Source of the DNA: an uncultured Campylobacter sp.
GTDB taxonomy: Bacteria > Campylobacterota > Campylobacteria > Campylobacterales > Campylobacteraceae
Length of the DNA stretch: 14,942 bases
Reading direction: 5' to 3'
Assembly (NCBI RefSeq): GCF_938045205.1
Contig: NZ_CALIMY010000077.1
Location: 1-14,942 of the forward strand
Made by a program: the position numbers and the translations under genes. The first letter of the stretch is position 1, and each line of letters begins with the position of its first letter. Positions 1 through 7,996 of this stretch are shown here, piece by piece. Under the pieces are notes generated by a model. It made no database searches, was not told the origin of the DNA, and worked only from the letters and a program-made list of their open reading frames with translations.

Positions 1-1
1 C

Positions 2-565
2 GCGCTTAAGCTTAGATTTCGCGCACTATATCTTTTTAGCGCAGCAGTCGCGGTGCTTGGGGCTTTGGTGATAAAATTCGGCGCGATAAATTCCGAGTTT
101 TTGACGGGCTTCTTGCTAGTCCAAGGCGCAAATTTATGCTTCGGGCTCGGACAGAGCGCGTATAAATTTATGCTAGAGCGCTACGGCTTTAGCGAGCAGA
201 AGGAGCTTTTCGGCTACTTTTTCATGGGGGCTACCGCGGTTACGGCGATTGCCGCGATCGTGCTCGGGGATTTTTCTAAATTTAATCCCAGCTTCTCCCA
301 AGGCGCGGTGATCGTGTATTTGGGCACGGTAGCTAGCGCTTTGGGGTATTTTTTATGGAACAAAGGCGCGTGCGAAGTCGATAGCGGCGTGCTTGCGATT
401 ATGAATAACGCGCTCATTCCCGCAGCGATCGTCGTAAATTTGGTATTTTGGCAAAAGGACGCCGATATAGCGCGCCTGCTCGCGGGCTCGGCGCTGATCT
501 ACGTTTCGCTAATTTTGCATAAAAAGATTATGAAATTTTACGCCCTACGCGAGCAAAGAATTTAG
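2..565 (+). CDS. EamA/DMT-family permease, 3' part (start outside window)
   Basis: The reading frame is open from the first bases of the window to a TAG at 563-565, so the gene is truncated on its 5' side. The GTG at 53 is an internal Val, because the frame upstream already encodes a membrane-like stretch (LYLFSAAVAVLGALVI). About 188 residues remain, with roughly five hydrophobic segments alternating with short loops. The closing pattern (YLGTVASALGYFLWNKG, then NNALIPAAIVVNLVFW, then LLAGSALIYVSLIL) is typical of the second EamA repeat of drug/metabolite exporters of the inner membrane. The substrate cannot be read from the sequence; members export amino acids, purines or other metabolites. 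The C-terminal tail is basic and probably cytoplasmic. The gene is followed by a short gap with a possible terminator and promoter, so it is probably not co-transcribed with macA. Confidence 0.8.
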   Translation, partial: ALKLRFRALYLFSAAVAVLGALVIKFGAINSEFLTGFLLVQGANLCFGLGQSAYKFMLERYGFSEQKELFGYFFMGATAVTAIAAIVLGDFSKFNPSFSQGAVIVYLGTVASALGYFLWNKGACEVDSGVLAIMNNALIPAAIVVNLVFWQKDADIARLLAGSALIYVSLILHKKIMKFYALREQRI

Positions 566-585
566 TATTTAACTAAAATTTTATA
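561..585 (+). terminator. Possible AT-rich terminator after the permease gene
   Basis: TTTAGT (561-566) and ACTAAA (572-577) form a perfect 6-base inverted repeat around the loop ATTTA, followed by a T-rich run to about 590. The 5' arm overlaps the stop codon. The stem is short and entirely A/T apart from one G-C pair, so it would be weak. It is offered as a candidate only. Confidence 0.3.
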
Positions 586-594
586 TTTTTACAT

Positions 595-600
595 TAGAAT
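595..600 (+). promoter_or_regulatory. Candidate -10 box for the macA operon
   Basis: TAGAAT matches the TATAAT -10 consensus at 5 of 6 positions and lies 29 bases before the macA ATG, downstream of a T-rich tract (about 578-590). Campylobacter sigma-70 promoters characteristically have a -10 box with T-rich periodic upstream DNA and no clear -35 box. No operator-like inverted repeat for a local regulator was seen beside it. Confidence 0.4.
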
Positions 601-629
601 TAGCCCTTATTTTATTTGAAGTTGGCAAA

Positions 630-1814
630 ATGAAAAAAACCTTGAAATTTATCGCCTTTACCCTGCTCATAGTCATTGCGATATATTTCTTATACGGCAA
701 ATTTTTTAAGCAAGAAGAGGCACCGAAGGCCCTTACCACAAGGCTTGAGAAGGGCAGTATCAGAGGCACGGTGACGGCTGCGGGAGAGGTTTATGCCAGG
801 GATTTGGTCGACGTGGGCGCGCAGGTAAGCGGTCAGATCAAAAAGCTCTACGTCAAAGTGGGCGATAAGGTTCAAAAGGGCGATATGATCGCGCAGATCG
901 ATTCGGTCACTCAAGAAAACGAGATCGCGCAGCAAAAGGCGCAGCTTCTAATCCACGAAGCAAATTTAGCTTCGGCAAAGATCGCCGCGGCAAACGCCAA
1001 AACGCAGTATAACCGCGAACTGCAGCTGTATAAAAGAAACGCCGCTTCCAAAGAGGCGGTGGAAAATGCCAAAAATAGCGCCGCTTTAAAAGAGGCCGAG
1101 CAAAAGCAGATTGAGGCGCAGATCGAGCAGACCAAACTTCAGCTAAGCACGGCGGAGACGAATTTCGGCTACACCAAAATCACAGCTCCTATAAGCGGCA
1201 CGATCGTTTCCATGCCGGTAGAGGAGGGCAAAACGGTAAATTCCAACCAAACCACGCCTACTATCGTAAAGATCGCCGATCTAAGCAAGATGGAGATCAA
1301 GATGCAGATCGCAGAGGGCGATATATCCAAAGTAAAGGTTGGAATGGACGTAGAATACTCCATACTATCGGATCTGGATAATATCAAAAAGGCTAAAATT
1401 TACAAGATCGATCCGGGTCTTACCACGCTTAGCGACGGGACTTACGATAAAACCTCTAGCGGTTCGTCCTATTCTTCGAGCAGCAGCGACAGTGCGATCT
1501 ATTTTTACGCAAAGATGCTAGTGGACAATGAAAACGATTTTTTAAAGATCGGAATGACGACCGAAAACAACATAATCGTAAGCGAAGCGAACAATACGAG
1601 CTATCTACCTACCTCGGTTATCAAGCGCGACGCGGGAGGCGATTACGTCACGGTGCTTAACGGCAAAGAGCCTGAGCGGCGATACGTAAAAACGGGCGTC
1701 AGCGACGATTTGAATACTGAAATTTTAAGCGGTTTGGATGAAAAAGATGAGGTGCTCATCGCCGACGGAAAAGCCGCGCCGTTAAATATGGACGGGCCTC
1801 CGATGGTGTTTTAG
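630..1814 (+). CDS. macA: MacA-like periplasmic adaptor (membrane fusion protein)
   Basis: This 394-residue protein bridges the MacB transporter and the outer-membrane channel of a tripartite efflux or secretion pump. Residues about 5-22 form an N-terminal membrane anchor. A half-lipoyl motif follows at about 60-92 (VSGQIKKLYVKVGDKVQKGD), then a long Ala/Gln/Lys/Glu-rich coiled-coil hairpin at about 95-180. The second half-lipoyl motif is ITAPISGTIVSMPVEEGKTV, followed by beta-barrel and membrane-proximal domains. Length and domain order fit the MacA branch of the HlyD/RND adaptor family. Residues 275-288 are a Ser-rich loop (SSGSSYSSSSSDS) located where other MacA proteins have a variable loop. 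No strong Shine-Dalgarno sequence is visible before the ATG. macB begins about 20 bases downstream. The family exports macrolides, toxins or peptides; the substrate here is unknown. The likely C. jejuni counterpart is Cj0606, by gene order. Confidence 0.9.
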   Translation: MKKTLKFIAFTLLIVIAIYFLYGKFFKQEEAPKALTTRLEKGSIRGTVTAAGEVYARDLVDVGAQVSGQIKKLYVKVGDKVQKGDMIAQIDSVTQENEIAQQKAQLLIHEANLASAKIAAANAKTQYNRELQLYKRNAASKEAVENAKNSAALKEAEQKQIEAQIEQTKLQLSTAETNFGYTKITAPISGTIVSMPVEEGKTVNSNQTTPTIVKIADLSKMEIKMQIAEGDISKVKVGMDVEYSILSDLDNIKKAKIYKIDPGLTTLSDGTYDKTSSGSSYSSSSSDSAIYFYAKMLVDNENDFLKIGMTTENNIIVSEANNTSYLPTSVIKRDAGGDYVTVLNGKEPERRYVKTGVSDDLNTEILSGLDEKDEVLIADGKAAPLNMDGPPMVF

Positions 1815-1835
1815 TTAAAATTTTATGGTGTGAAA

Positions 1836-3764
1836 ATGCTAGAGCTTAAAGATATAAACAAAAAATTCATTCTCGGCGATAACGAAATCCACGTACTAAA
1901 GGACGTAAGCTTGAATATCGAAGCGGGCGAGTTTATATCGATAATCGGGCAATCCGGAAGTGGAAAATCGACGCTGATGAATATAATCGGCTGCATCGAT
2001 ACGCCAAGCAGCGGAAGCTATAAGATCGAGGGTCGCGAAACCGCGAATTTAAGCGGCGACGAGCTTGCGGCGCTTAGAAGCAAAAAATTCGGCTTTGTCT
2101 TTCAAAAATACAATCTCATCGCTACGATGGACGCGACCGCAAATGTCTCGCTGCCTGCGGTGTATGCGGGCGTAGGGGCGAGCGAACGGACGAAACGGGC
2201 GGTGGAGCTTTTGGATAAGCTGGAGCTTGGCGATCGCATCAAAAATTTACCGAGCAAGCTTAGCGGCGGGCAGCAGCAGCGAGTAAGTATCGCCCGCGCT
2301 CTGATAAACGGTGGCGAAGTGATTTTGGCCGATGAGCCCACCGGCGCGCTTGATAGCAAAAGCGGCGAGACGGTGATGCAAATTTTAACGGCGCTGCACA
2401 AAGAGGGACATACCATCATCATAGTTACGCATGATGCGCATATTGCGGAATTTGCGGATCGTATCATCGAGATCAAAGACGGCAGAATTTTAAGCAATAA
2501 AAGAAAGACGGAACGGGTTTTTGAGCGCAACAAAGAGCAGATCAAAACGAAAAATTCCTTTATATTTTGCAAAGACCAGCTAATCGAAAGCTTTAAAATG
2601 TCGATTAGCGCGATATTTTCGCATAAACTAAGATCGATTTTGACGATGTTAGGCATCATCATCGGCATCGCCTCGGTTATCTGCGTAGTAGCTCTCGGTA
2701 AGGGTTCGGAGGAGCAAATTTTATCCGAGATCCGTAAAATTGGCACCAATACGATTGATATCTTTCCCGGTAAAAATTTCGGCGACGTGCGTGCGGGCTT
2801 CGTGAGCACCCTTACGATAAGCGATTCTAAAGTTTTGGCGCGCCAGCCCTACGTCGATTATGCCACACCGAATGCTTCTGCAAGCGGTACGGCAACATAT
2901 GCTAATTTAAGCTCCAAGGCTCAACTGCGCGGCGGCGGCGTGAATTCTTTGGCGGTTAATGGCATAGATATAGAAGATGGTAGAAATTTTAGCGACGATG
3001 ATATTAAAAATTCTGCCTCTGTCGCGATTATCGATCCAAACACTAAAAAAACATTTTTTAAAAATTCCGATCCTATCGGCAAGACGATTTTATTTTCGGG
3101 TAAGCCACTTAAGATCATAGGAGTTTCGGGCAAGGATAAAAACGCCTTCGGAAGCAACGAAAATTTAAGAATTTACGCGCCGTACTCAACTGTGATGAAT
3201 AAAATCACGGGCAATCGAAAAATCAGCTCTATCACCATCAAAATAAAAGACGATGTCAATACTCAAGTAGCCGAAGAGAGCCTAACTCAGCTACTTATTC
3301 AAAGACACGGCTCGCGGGATTTTCATACGATGAACGCAGATACTATCAAACAAACAATACAAAGCACTACCGGCACGATGACGATTCTGATCTCATCGAT
3401 TGCGGTGATCTCACTCGTCGTCGGCGGCATCGGCGTGATGAATATCATGCTCGTAAGCGTTACCGAGCGCACGCGCGAGATCGGCATCAGGATGGCGATC
3501 GGCGCGAAGCAATCCAACATCTTGCAGCAATTTTTGATAGAGGCGATCTTGCTTTGCTCGCTGGGCGGAGCTTTAGGAATTTTAATCGCTTTGGCGCTTG
3601 GATTTGCATTTAATACCATAAGCCCAGATTTTGCGATGAAATTTACTACCGCGCCTTTCGTGATCGCCTTTGCAGCGTCGTCCGCGATCGGCATAGTTTT
3701 TGGCTATCTGCCGGCAAGAAACGCCAGCAGATTAAATCCGATAGATGCTTTAGCACAAGAATAA
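1836..3764 (+). CDS. macB: MacB-like ABC transporter (ATPase fused to permease)
   Basis: This inner-membrane ATPase powers a MacAB-TolC pump by mechanotransmission, moving periplasmic substrates through the outer-membrane channel. Numbered from the ATG at 1836, it has Walker A GQSGSGKS at 38-45, ABC signature LSGGQQQR at about 142-149, Walker B with D166/E167 (LADEPTGALDS), and an H-loop THD. The ATPase domain is followed by a first membrane helix (LTMLGIIIGIASVICVVALG), a large periplasmic MacB_PCD domain, and three C-terminal FtsX-type helices with the conserved stretch VTERTREIGIRMAIGA. About 643 residues is normal for MacB. An in-frame GTG at 1830 would add two residues; ATG is preferred because neither start has a clear ribosome site. 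The tolC-like gene starts 13 bases after the stop. Confidence 0.93.
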   Translation: MLELKDINKKFILGDNEIHVLKDVSLNIEAGEFISIIGQSGSGKSTLMNIIGCIDTPSSGSYKIEGRETANLSGDELAALRSKKFGFVFQKYNLIATMDATANVSLPAVYAGVGASERTKRAVELLDKLELGDRIKNLPSKLSGGQQQRVSIARALINGGEVILADEPTGALDSKSGETVMQILTALHKEGHTIIIVTHDAHIAEFADRIIEIKDGRILSNKRKTERVFERNKEQIKTKNSFIFCKDQLIESFKMSISAIFSHKLRSILTMLGIIIGIASVICVVALGKGSEEQILSEIRKIGTNTIDIFPGKNFGDVRAGFVSTLTISDSKVLARQPYVDYATPNASASGTATYANLSSKAQLRGGGVNSLAVNGIDIEDGRNFSDDDIKNSASVAIIDPNTKKTFFKNSDPIGKTILFSGKPLKIIGVSGKDKNAFGSNENLRIYAPYSTVMNKITGNRKISSITIKIKDDVNTQVAEESLTQLLIQRHGSRDFHTMNADTIKQTIQSTTGTMTILISSIAVISLVVGGIGVMNIMLVSVTERTREIGIRMAIGAKQSNILQQFLIEAILLCSLGGALGILIALALGFAFNTISPDFAMKFTTAPFVIAFAASSAIGIVFGYLPARNASRLNPIDALAQE

Positions 3765-3777
3765 ACAAGGAGAGAAA

Positions 3778-5136
3778 ATGATAAATTCCAAAGTAATTTT
3801 AAGCGGCGTTTTAGCTGTTTTTATTGGCGGTTGCGCCTCAAATCAAAGTGAGGTCGAATTTAAGCCTGTAGAGCATTTCAAGGACGAAAATGCAAGCTAT
3901 GAAATTGATACGCTGTGGTATAAAAAATATGGCGAATCATACTTAAATAAGCTTGTAGATCAAGCCCTTGCGAATAACTACGATCTAAAAACAGCGGCTT
4001 TAAACGTTGAGAGTGCTTATGCAAATTTAGGGCTAAGCAGGGCTGATCTTTTTCCTACGCTAAGTAGCTCGTGGAGTGCGGGCGCTAATCGCGACATAAG
4101 CACCGGCTCGAATTGGAACAAAACCTATAGCTCGGGCTTTAACGTAAGCTATGAGCTTGATCTTTTCGGCAAGATCCGCTCGGCGGTAAATGCTGAGGGC
4201 TGGAACGCCAAAGCTAGTGAGTTTGACCTTGAAAATACTCGCCTGACTCTTATAAATTCCGTCGTAAGCGGCTACTTCGAGATGCTTTATCTAAACGATT
4301 CGCTAAAATGGACAAAACAGAATTTAAGCGATTACCGCGAAATCGAAAAAATAATCAAGGCAAAATATGATTACGGCAAGTCCGAGCAGCTAGATTACAG
4401 GCAGATTCAAAATTCTATCCTAGGGCTTGAAAACAAGGTCTTAAGCATTCAAAAAAATATCGAGGATAATCATAAATATATGAGAAATCTCATCTCTTCC
4501 AGTTTGCAGTTTGATGATAACACCGATTCGATAAATTCCATAGAATTCCAAGGCGTTGATCTAAATGTGCCTTACACGGCGCTTGCTAATCGCCCCGACA
4601 TTAGAGCTGCGATCGCTAGGCTAAATTCCAGCTTTTACGACGAACAGACCGCTAAGTTAAATTTCTTTCCTAGCGTAAATTTAGGCGCAGGGCTTACTAA
4701 CGGGCAAGGCGTGAGCGCTAACGATAGCTTCAAGCTAAATTTTTTAAGCGGCAACGTAAGCATAAGTCTGCCGTTTTTGGATTATGCGAGGGTTGAAAAC
4801 CGCCTTAAAATTTCGGAGATCGCTTTTCGCAAAAACGTCGTAAATTACGAAAAGACGCTCTCTAACGCTACGAATGAGGTGCTAAATTTATATAGAATTT
4901 ATCAGATCAATCTGGCTAGCCTTAAAAATTTAAGTGCCGCTTATGACGAAAAGGCGCGTATTGCCGATCTTTACGCTGCGAAATACGAAGCGGGCTCAAG
5001 CGAGCTAAAGGATATGCTAGAAGCCCGCACCGATGCCGTAAACGCTAAGATAAACGAGCTAAACCAAAGATATTTGACGCTTCAAAACGAGGCAGCGATC
5101 TATCGCGCGATGGCAGGCAAATTTAAACGCAAATGA
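3778..5136 (+). CDS. TolC/NodT-family outer-membrane efflux lipoprotein
   Basis: This is the predicted outer-membrane channel of the pump encoded by the two preceding genes. The 452-residue protein starts with a lipoprotein signal: a hydrophobic segment ending in FIGGC, with Cys19 as the lipidation site. It has two OEP repeats, each with long helices for the periplasmic tunnel and strands for the barrel (for example FNVSYELDLFGKIRSAVNAEGW near residue 120, and VSISLPFLDYARVENRLKISE in the second half). ANRPDIRAAIARL is the usual motif opening the second repeat in NodT-type proteins. A good Shine-Dalgarno AAGGAGA (3767-3773) precedes the ATG. The stop overlaps the next start (ATGA). Cj0608 of C. 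jejuni is the likely counterpart. It could also serve other pumps, but adjacency favours MacAB. Confidence 0.9.
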   Translation: MINSKVILSGVLAVFIGGCASNQSEVEFKPVEHFKDENASYEIDTLWYKKYGESYLNKLVDQALANNYDLKTAALNVESAYANLGLSRADLFPTLSSSWSAGANRDISTGSNWNKTYSSGFNVSYELDLFGKIRSAVNAEGWNAKASEFDLENTRLTLINSVVSGYFEMLYLNDSLKWTKQNLSDYREIEKIIKAKYDYGKSEQLDYRQIQNSILGLENKVLSIQKNIEDNHKYMRNLISSSLQFDDNTDSINSIEFQGVDLNVPYTALANRPDIRAAIARLNSSFYDEQTAKLNFFPSVNLGAGLTNGQGVSANDSFKLNFLSGNVSISLPFLDYARVENRLKISEIAFRKNVVNYEKTLSNATNEVLNLYRIYQINLASLKNLSAAYDEKARIADLYAAKYEAGSSELKDMLEARTDAVNAKINELNQRYLTLQNEAAIYRAMAGKFKRK

Positions 5137-5486
5137 AAAAGGCTTTGATACTTTGGCTGCTTTGCGGCGCGATATTTGCTGATTCTATGGTACTAAGTGC
5201 GCAAGATGGTGCAGTAAGCCTTAGCGCCAGCGCTTACGTTGCGAACGATAAACAATCAGAATTTGAGAAAAATCATAGTGAAATTCTGCTAAATCGTCAA
5301 AAAAATGAACTAGATAGGCAAAGCCTGCAAAATAATTTGCAACGTGAATCAAAAGGCGCAGGCGACCACGATGATTTTTCGATGAAAAAGCAGCCGATGC
5401 AAGACATCAAGGAGCGAAACAATAAAAATGAACAGGACTTAAAACTGCGCCGTAAAAAGCTGCAAGGCGACGCTTATCGGCGCTAG
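5133..5486 (+). CDS. Small predicted exported, charged protein of unknown function
   Basis: I do not recognise this 117-residue protein. It begins with a good Sec signal (MKKALILWLLCGAIFA, probable cleavage before DSM). The Cys at 11 lacks a small residue before it, so this is not a lipobox. The mature part is short and hydrophilic, rich in Lys, Asn, Gln, Glu and Arg, and probably helical or coiled from about residue 42 to the end, with a very basic C-terminus (LRRKKLQGDAYRR). There are no membrane helices beyond the signal. It starts inside the stop of the tolC-like gene (4-base overlap), so it is translationally coupled to the pump. A periplasmic accessory or substrate-related role is inferred only from that linkage. 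Signal peptide and coupling make it a real gene rather than a chance frame. Confidence 0.7.
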   Translation: MKKALILWLLCGAIFADSMVLSAQDGAVSLSASAYVANDKQSEFEKNHSEILLNRQKNELDRQSLQNNLQRESKGAGDHDDFSMKKQPMQDIKERNNKNEQDLKLRRKKLQGDAYRR

Positions 5487-5522
5487 GGCTGCTTTTGTTT
5501 ATCGGTTTTTAAGTAAAGTTTC

Positions 5523-5530
5523 TATAGAAT
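5523..5530 (+). promoter_or_regulatory. Candidate extended -10 for the rpmH operon
   Basis: TATAGAAT contains TAGAAT (5525-5530, 5 of 6 to TATAAT), 31 bases before the rpmH ATG and after a T-rich tract (TTTTTAAG, about 5505-5513). GTAAAG (5513-5518) and CTTTAC (5536-5541) form an inverted repeat that brackets the box; its meaning is unknown. This is the only gap before the six-gene operon, so the main promoter should be here. Confidence 0.5.
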
Positions 5531-5561
5531 CTCCGCTTTACATTTTCTTAAAGGAACAGTT

Positions 5562-5696
5562 ATGAAAAGAACGTACCAACCCCACAATACCCCTAAAAAG
5601 CGCACTCACGGCTTTCGCGTCCGCATGAAAACAAAAAACGGCCGCAGAGTTTTAAGTGCAAGACGTGCTAAAGGCAGAAGAAGATTGGCTGCGTAG
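5562..5696 (+). CDS. rpmH: 50S ribosomal protein L34
   Basis: The 44-residue protein is a component of the large ribosomal subunit. The sequence starts MKRTYQPHNTPKKRTHGFRV and continues with the conserved Arg/Lys-rich part (RMKTKNGRRVLSARRAKGRR), ending RLAA. This is the full normal length, with the family signature KRTxQP intact. A good Shine-Dalgarno AAGGA (5551-5555) lies seven bases before the ATG. It is the first gene of the conserved rpmH-rnpA-yidD-yidC-jag-mnmE block. In many bacteria rpmH is followed at once, or overlapped, by rnpA, and this holds here, because the rnpA-coding frame is already open inside the last codons of rpmH. Confidence 0.98.
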   Translation: MKRTYQPHNTPKKRTHGFRVRMKTKNGRRVLSARRAKGRRRLAA

Positions 5697-6019
5697 GCGA
5701 ATTTGCTGCGATAAGCGATAGCAGCGTTTTTTCGGAGGTTTATAAAAGTGCGGCAAAGTGGCATTGCGAATGCGCTGTTGTGTATTTTTTGGCTAGCGAG
5801 CAGCGTAAATTTAGCGCAGTCGCCAGTAAAAAAATAGGCAATTCAGTTACGCGAAATTACGCTAAAAGACGTTTGCGCGCAGCGTTTTATAATCAAAAAG
5901 ACGCCATTGTTAGCGGGATTTTTATATTAATCGCAAAAAAGCGGATTATAGATATGAGCTTTGAGGACATTGAGCGAAATTTAAAATGGGCGTTTAAAAA
6001 GATCGGCGCAGTAAAATGA
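5684..6019 (+). CDS. rnpA: RNase P protein component, non-canonical start codon
   Basis: RnpA is the protein cofactor of RNase P, which trims the 5' end of pre-tRNAs. Recognisable parts are the N-terminal FSEVYKSAAKWHC segment, SAVASKKIGNSVTRN, the basic helix AKRRLRAAF, and the C-terminal ERNLKWAFKKI. The frame is open from 5672 (after a TAA at 5669-5671), but the first ATG/GTG/TTG is GTG 5780, which would remove the conserved N-terminal helix. From alignment to remembered Campylobacter RnpA, the start should be near 5684-5693. The only start-like codons are ATT 5684, with AAAGG (5670-5674) nine bases ahead, and ATA 5711. I chose ATT, giving 111 residues, normal for the family; it overlaps the rpmH end by 13 bases. 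The usual RNR signature reads RNY here. The stop overlaps the yidD ATG (ATGA). Identity is firm, start uncertain. Confidence 0.85.
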   Translation: MGCVGEFAAISDSSVFSEVYKSAAKWHCECAVVYFLASEQRKFSAVASKKIGNSVTRNYAKRRLRAAFYNQKDAIVSGIFILIAKKRIIDMSFEDIERNLKWAFKKIGAVK

Positions 6020-6363
6020 AGAGATTTTTTATAGCCGTGATCGGGTTTTATCGAAAATTTATTTCGCCCTTGCTGCCGTGCTGTTGCCGCTACTATCCGA
6101 GCTGTTCGGAATACGCGCTTTATGAGTTTAAGTTTAACGGCGTCTTTGGCGCACTCTGCGCTGTAACGGCTAGAATTTTAAGATGCAATCCGCTCTTTAG
6201 CGGTGGCATAGATTATCCGATAATCGCGCGAAATTTCAAATTTTGCGTATTTTCTAAAATCCGCAGCAGCAATGCCTCTGCGGATAAATTTAAGCTTTGG
6301 TTTATACCATATAAAAAAAATAGATATTACGTCATACGACTAGGAGAAAATAGTGCTAGATAA
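6016..6363 (+). CDS. yidD: Membrane protein insertion efficiency factor YidD
   Basis: This small membrane-associated protein, 115 residues, is thought to assist YidC/Sec-dependent insertion of inner-membrane proteins. The family hallmarks are visible: an amphipathic, basic N-terminus (MKRFFIAVIGFYRKFISPLL), the Cys-containing motif CRYYPSCSEYALYEF at about residues 24-38, and RILRCNPLFSGGIDYP (about 53-68), where most members read GGxDPVP. The tail of about 45 residues is longer than in the shortest homologues and contains a basic aromatic patch (FIPYKKNRYYVIRL). It overlaps rnpA upstream by 4 bases and yidC downstream by 11 bases, so translation of the three is probably coupled. Confidence 0.95.
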   Translation: MKRFFIAVIGFYRKFISPLLPCCCRYYPSCSEYALYEFKFNGVFGALCAVTARILRCNPLFSGGIDYPIIARNFKFCVFSKIRSSNASADKFKLWFIPYKKNRYYVIRLGENSAR

Positions 6364-7996
6364 ACTTCCTCAATCAAAGCGCCTTGCTATCGCGATAGCA
6401 ACTGCGCTCATATTTTTCGTAGCTTACGATCATTTTTATTTATCAAAAATTCGCGCTGCAATGGAGGCAAATGCAACCGCGGCGCAAATCGCGCAAAAAA
6501 ATGCCGCCAAGTCCGCTCCGCAAACTACCGCCGCTAGCGTGAGCGCGCAGGGAGCAAATTTAAATACTGCAAATTCCATCTCTGCACCGTTAGTGCGCGT
6601 GGTTGGCAAAGAAGCGAATTTTACGATTGACGGGCTCGGTCGCATAAGCTCGTATATACTAAACGATGCTAAATTCCGTGACGAAAACGGCGATGCGATA
6701 AATTTGATCGATCCTAAATCACATTCTAAACCGCTTGAGATGCGCTTCGAGGACGCGGCGTTGAATGCAATGGCTTTCGATACTCCTTACAGCGCCTCAT
6801 CTGGCGAGCTGGACGCACGAAACGGAGAGGCTAGCGTTACATTAAGTCAAAGTTTAGGCGCCGTTAGCATAAATAAAATTCTTACCTTTTATCCGAATGG
6901 TAGTTATAAATTGGATCTGAAGTTAAGCGGCAATGCGCGTTATTTTATCAGCCCTGGCTCGCGCCCGAACGTAGAAGTAGATAGCTATACGGTTCACGGC
7001 GTCATCGTAGGAAAACCTGGCGAAGCAGGAATTTCAGATAAAATCGCTTCATTTTTTACAGGCTCGCAGGCTATAAACGAAAGCGTAGAAATTTTTAAAG
7101 ATGGTGATGTGGATAAAAACGAGCGAATAAGTGGCGTAAATATCGCTGCAAGCTCCGATCGCTATTATACGACGCTATTTTACGGAGAGAGCTTGAATGC
7201 GACCGTGACTGACGCAGATAAAATTTCGCAGGTTTTCATAAGCTCGGACGGCGATCTTAGTCTTACGGGCTATATCGGCGCGAAAGATCACGCGACGCTA
7301 AGCTCGATAAATCCTGCTCTTACGCACATTATCGAATACGGCTGGTTTACCTTCATCGCCCGCCCGATGTTTAAATTTCTAAACTGGTTGCACGGCTATA
7401 TCGGTAACTGGGGTTGGTCGATCGTAGTGCTTACGCTCATCATCCGCCTAATCTTATTCCCGCTAAGTTACAAGGGAATGCTATCGATGAATAAGCTAAA
7501 AGATCTGGCGCCTAAGATGAAGGAGCTTCAGGAGAAATATAAGGACGATAAGCAGAAGCTGCAGATGCATATGATGGATCTGTATAAGAAAAACGGTGCC
7601 AATCCGATGGGCGGCTGCTTGCCAATACTGCTTCAGATACCGGTATTTTTCGCGATCTACCGCGTGCTACTTAATGCGATCGAGCTAAAGGGCGCGGAGT
7701 GGGCATTGTGGATCCACGATCTGTCGCTTAAAGATCCATATTACATCCTGCCGATTACGATGGGAATTTTGATGTTTTTGCAGCAAAAGATTACACCGAC
7801 TACGTTTACCGATCCGATGCAAGAGAAGATGATGAAATTCTTGCCGCTCATTTTTACGGTATTTTTCGTAATGTTCCCGGCGGGTCTTACGTTATACTGG
7901 ACGGTAAATAATTTCTGCTCCATTATCCAGCAATACGTCATTAATAAAGCCTTTGCTAGGCATAAACAAGCTCAAATAGCGGAGAAAAAATCATGA
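6353..7996 (+). CDS. yidC: Membrane protein insertase YidC
   Basis: YidC inserts and folds inner-membrane proteins, alone or with SecYEG. The 547-residue protein has an N-terminal membrane helix (about 10-27), an Ala/Asn/Ser-rich linker (about 33-75), a large periplasmic beta-rich P1 domain (about 80-320), and the conserved five-helix insertase core from about residue 330. The core shows NWGWSIVVLTLIIRLILFPLSYK with R365 as the expected hydrophilic-groove arginine, the cytoplasmic coiled-coil loop (MKELQEKYKDDKQKLQ), GGCLPILLQIPVFFAIYRVL, and FPAGLTLYWTVNN. Length and order match Gram-negative YidC. The start is GTG at 6353, decided by AGGAGA at 6342-6347; it lies inside the yidD end. The stop overlaps the next gene's ATG (ATGA). 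Confidence 0.97.
   Translation: MLDKLPQSKRLAIAIATALIFFVAYDHFYLSKIRAAMEANATAAQIAQKNAAKSAPQTTAASVSAQGANLNTANSISAPLVRVVGKEANFTIDGLGRISSYILNDAKFRDENGDAINLIDPKSHSKPLEMRFEDAALNAMAFDTPYSASSGELDARNGEASVTLSQSLGAVSINKILTFYPNGSYKLDLKLSGNARYFISPGSRPNVEVDSYTVHGVIVGKPGEAGISDKIASFFTGSQAINESVEIFKDGDVDKNERISGVNIAASSDRYYTTLFYGESLNATVTDADKISQVFISSDGDLSLTGYIGAKDHATLSSINPALTHIIEYGWFTFIARPMFKFLNWLHGYIGNWGWSIVVLTLIIRLILFPLSYKGMLSMNKLKDLAPKMKELQEKYKDDKQKLQMHMMDLYKKNGANPMGGCLPILLQIPVFFAIYRVLLNAIELKGAEWALWIHDLSLKDPYYILPITMGILMFLQQKITPTTFTDPMQEKMMKFLPLIFTVFFVMFPAGLTLYWTVNNFCSIIQQYVINKAFARHKQAQIAEKKS

Noticed and set aside
2102..2809. Antisense 235-codon open frame inside macB
   Set aside because: It is the complement of the conserved ABC domain; Ser/Leu/Ile-rich shadow frame.
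5487..5522. Intrinsic terminator between the pump operon and rpmH
   Set aside because: No convincing GC stem followed by a T-run could be drawn.
5669..5780. Frameshift in rnpA placing a standard start in another frame
   Set aside because: The other two forward frames hit stops at 5694-5696 and near 5717-5722, and the homologous residues run continuously in one frame.
5780..6019. rnpA starting at GTG 5780 (79 residues)
   Set aside because: The frame upstream encodes conserved RnpA residues, and 79 residues is too short for the family, so this is an internal Val.
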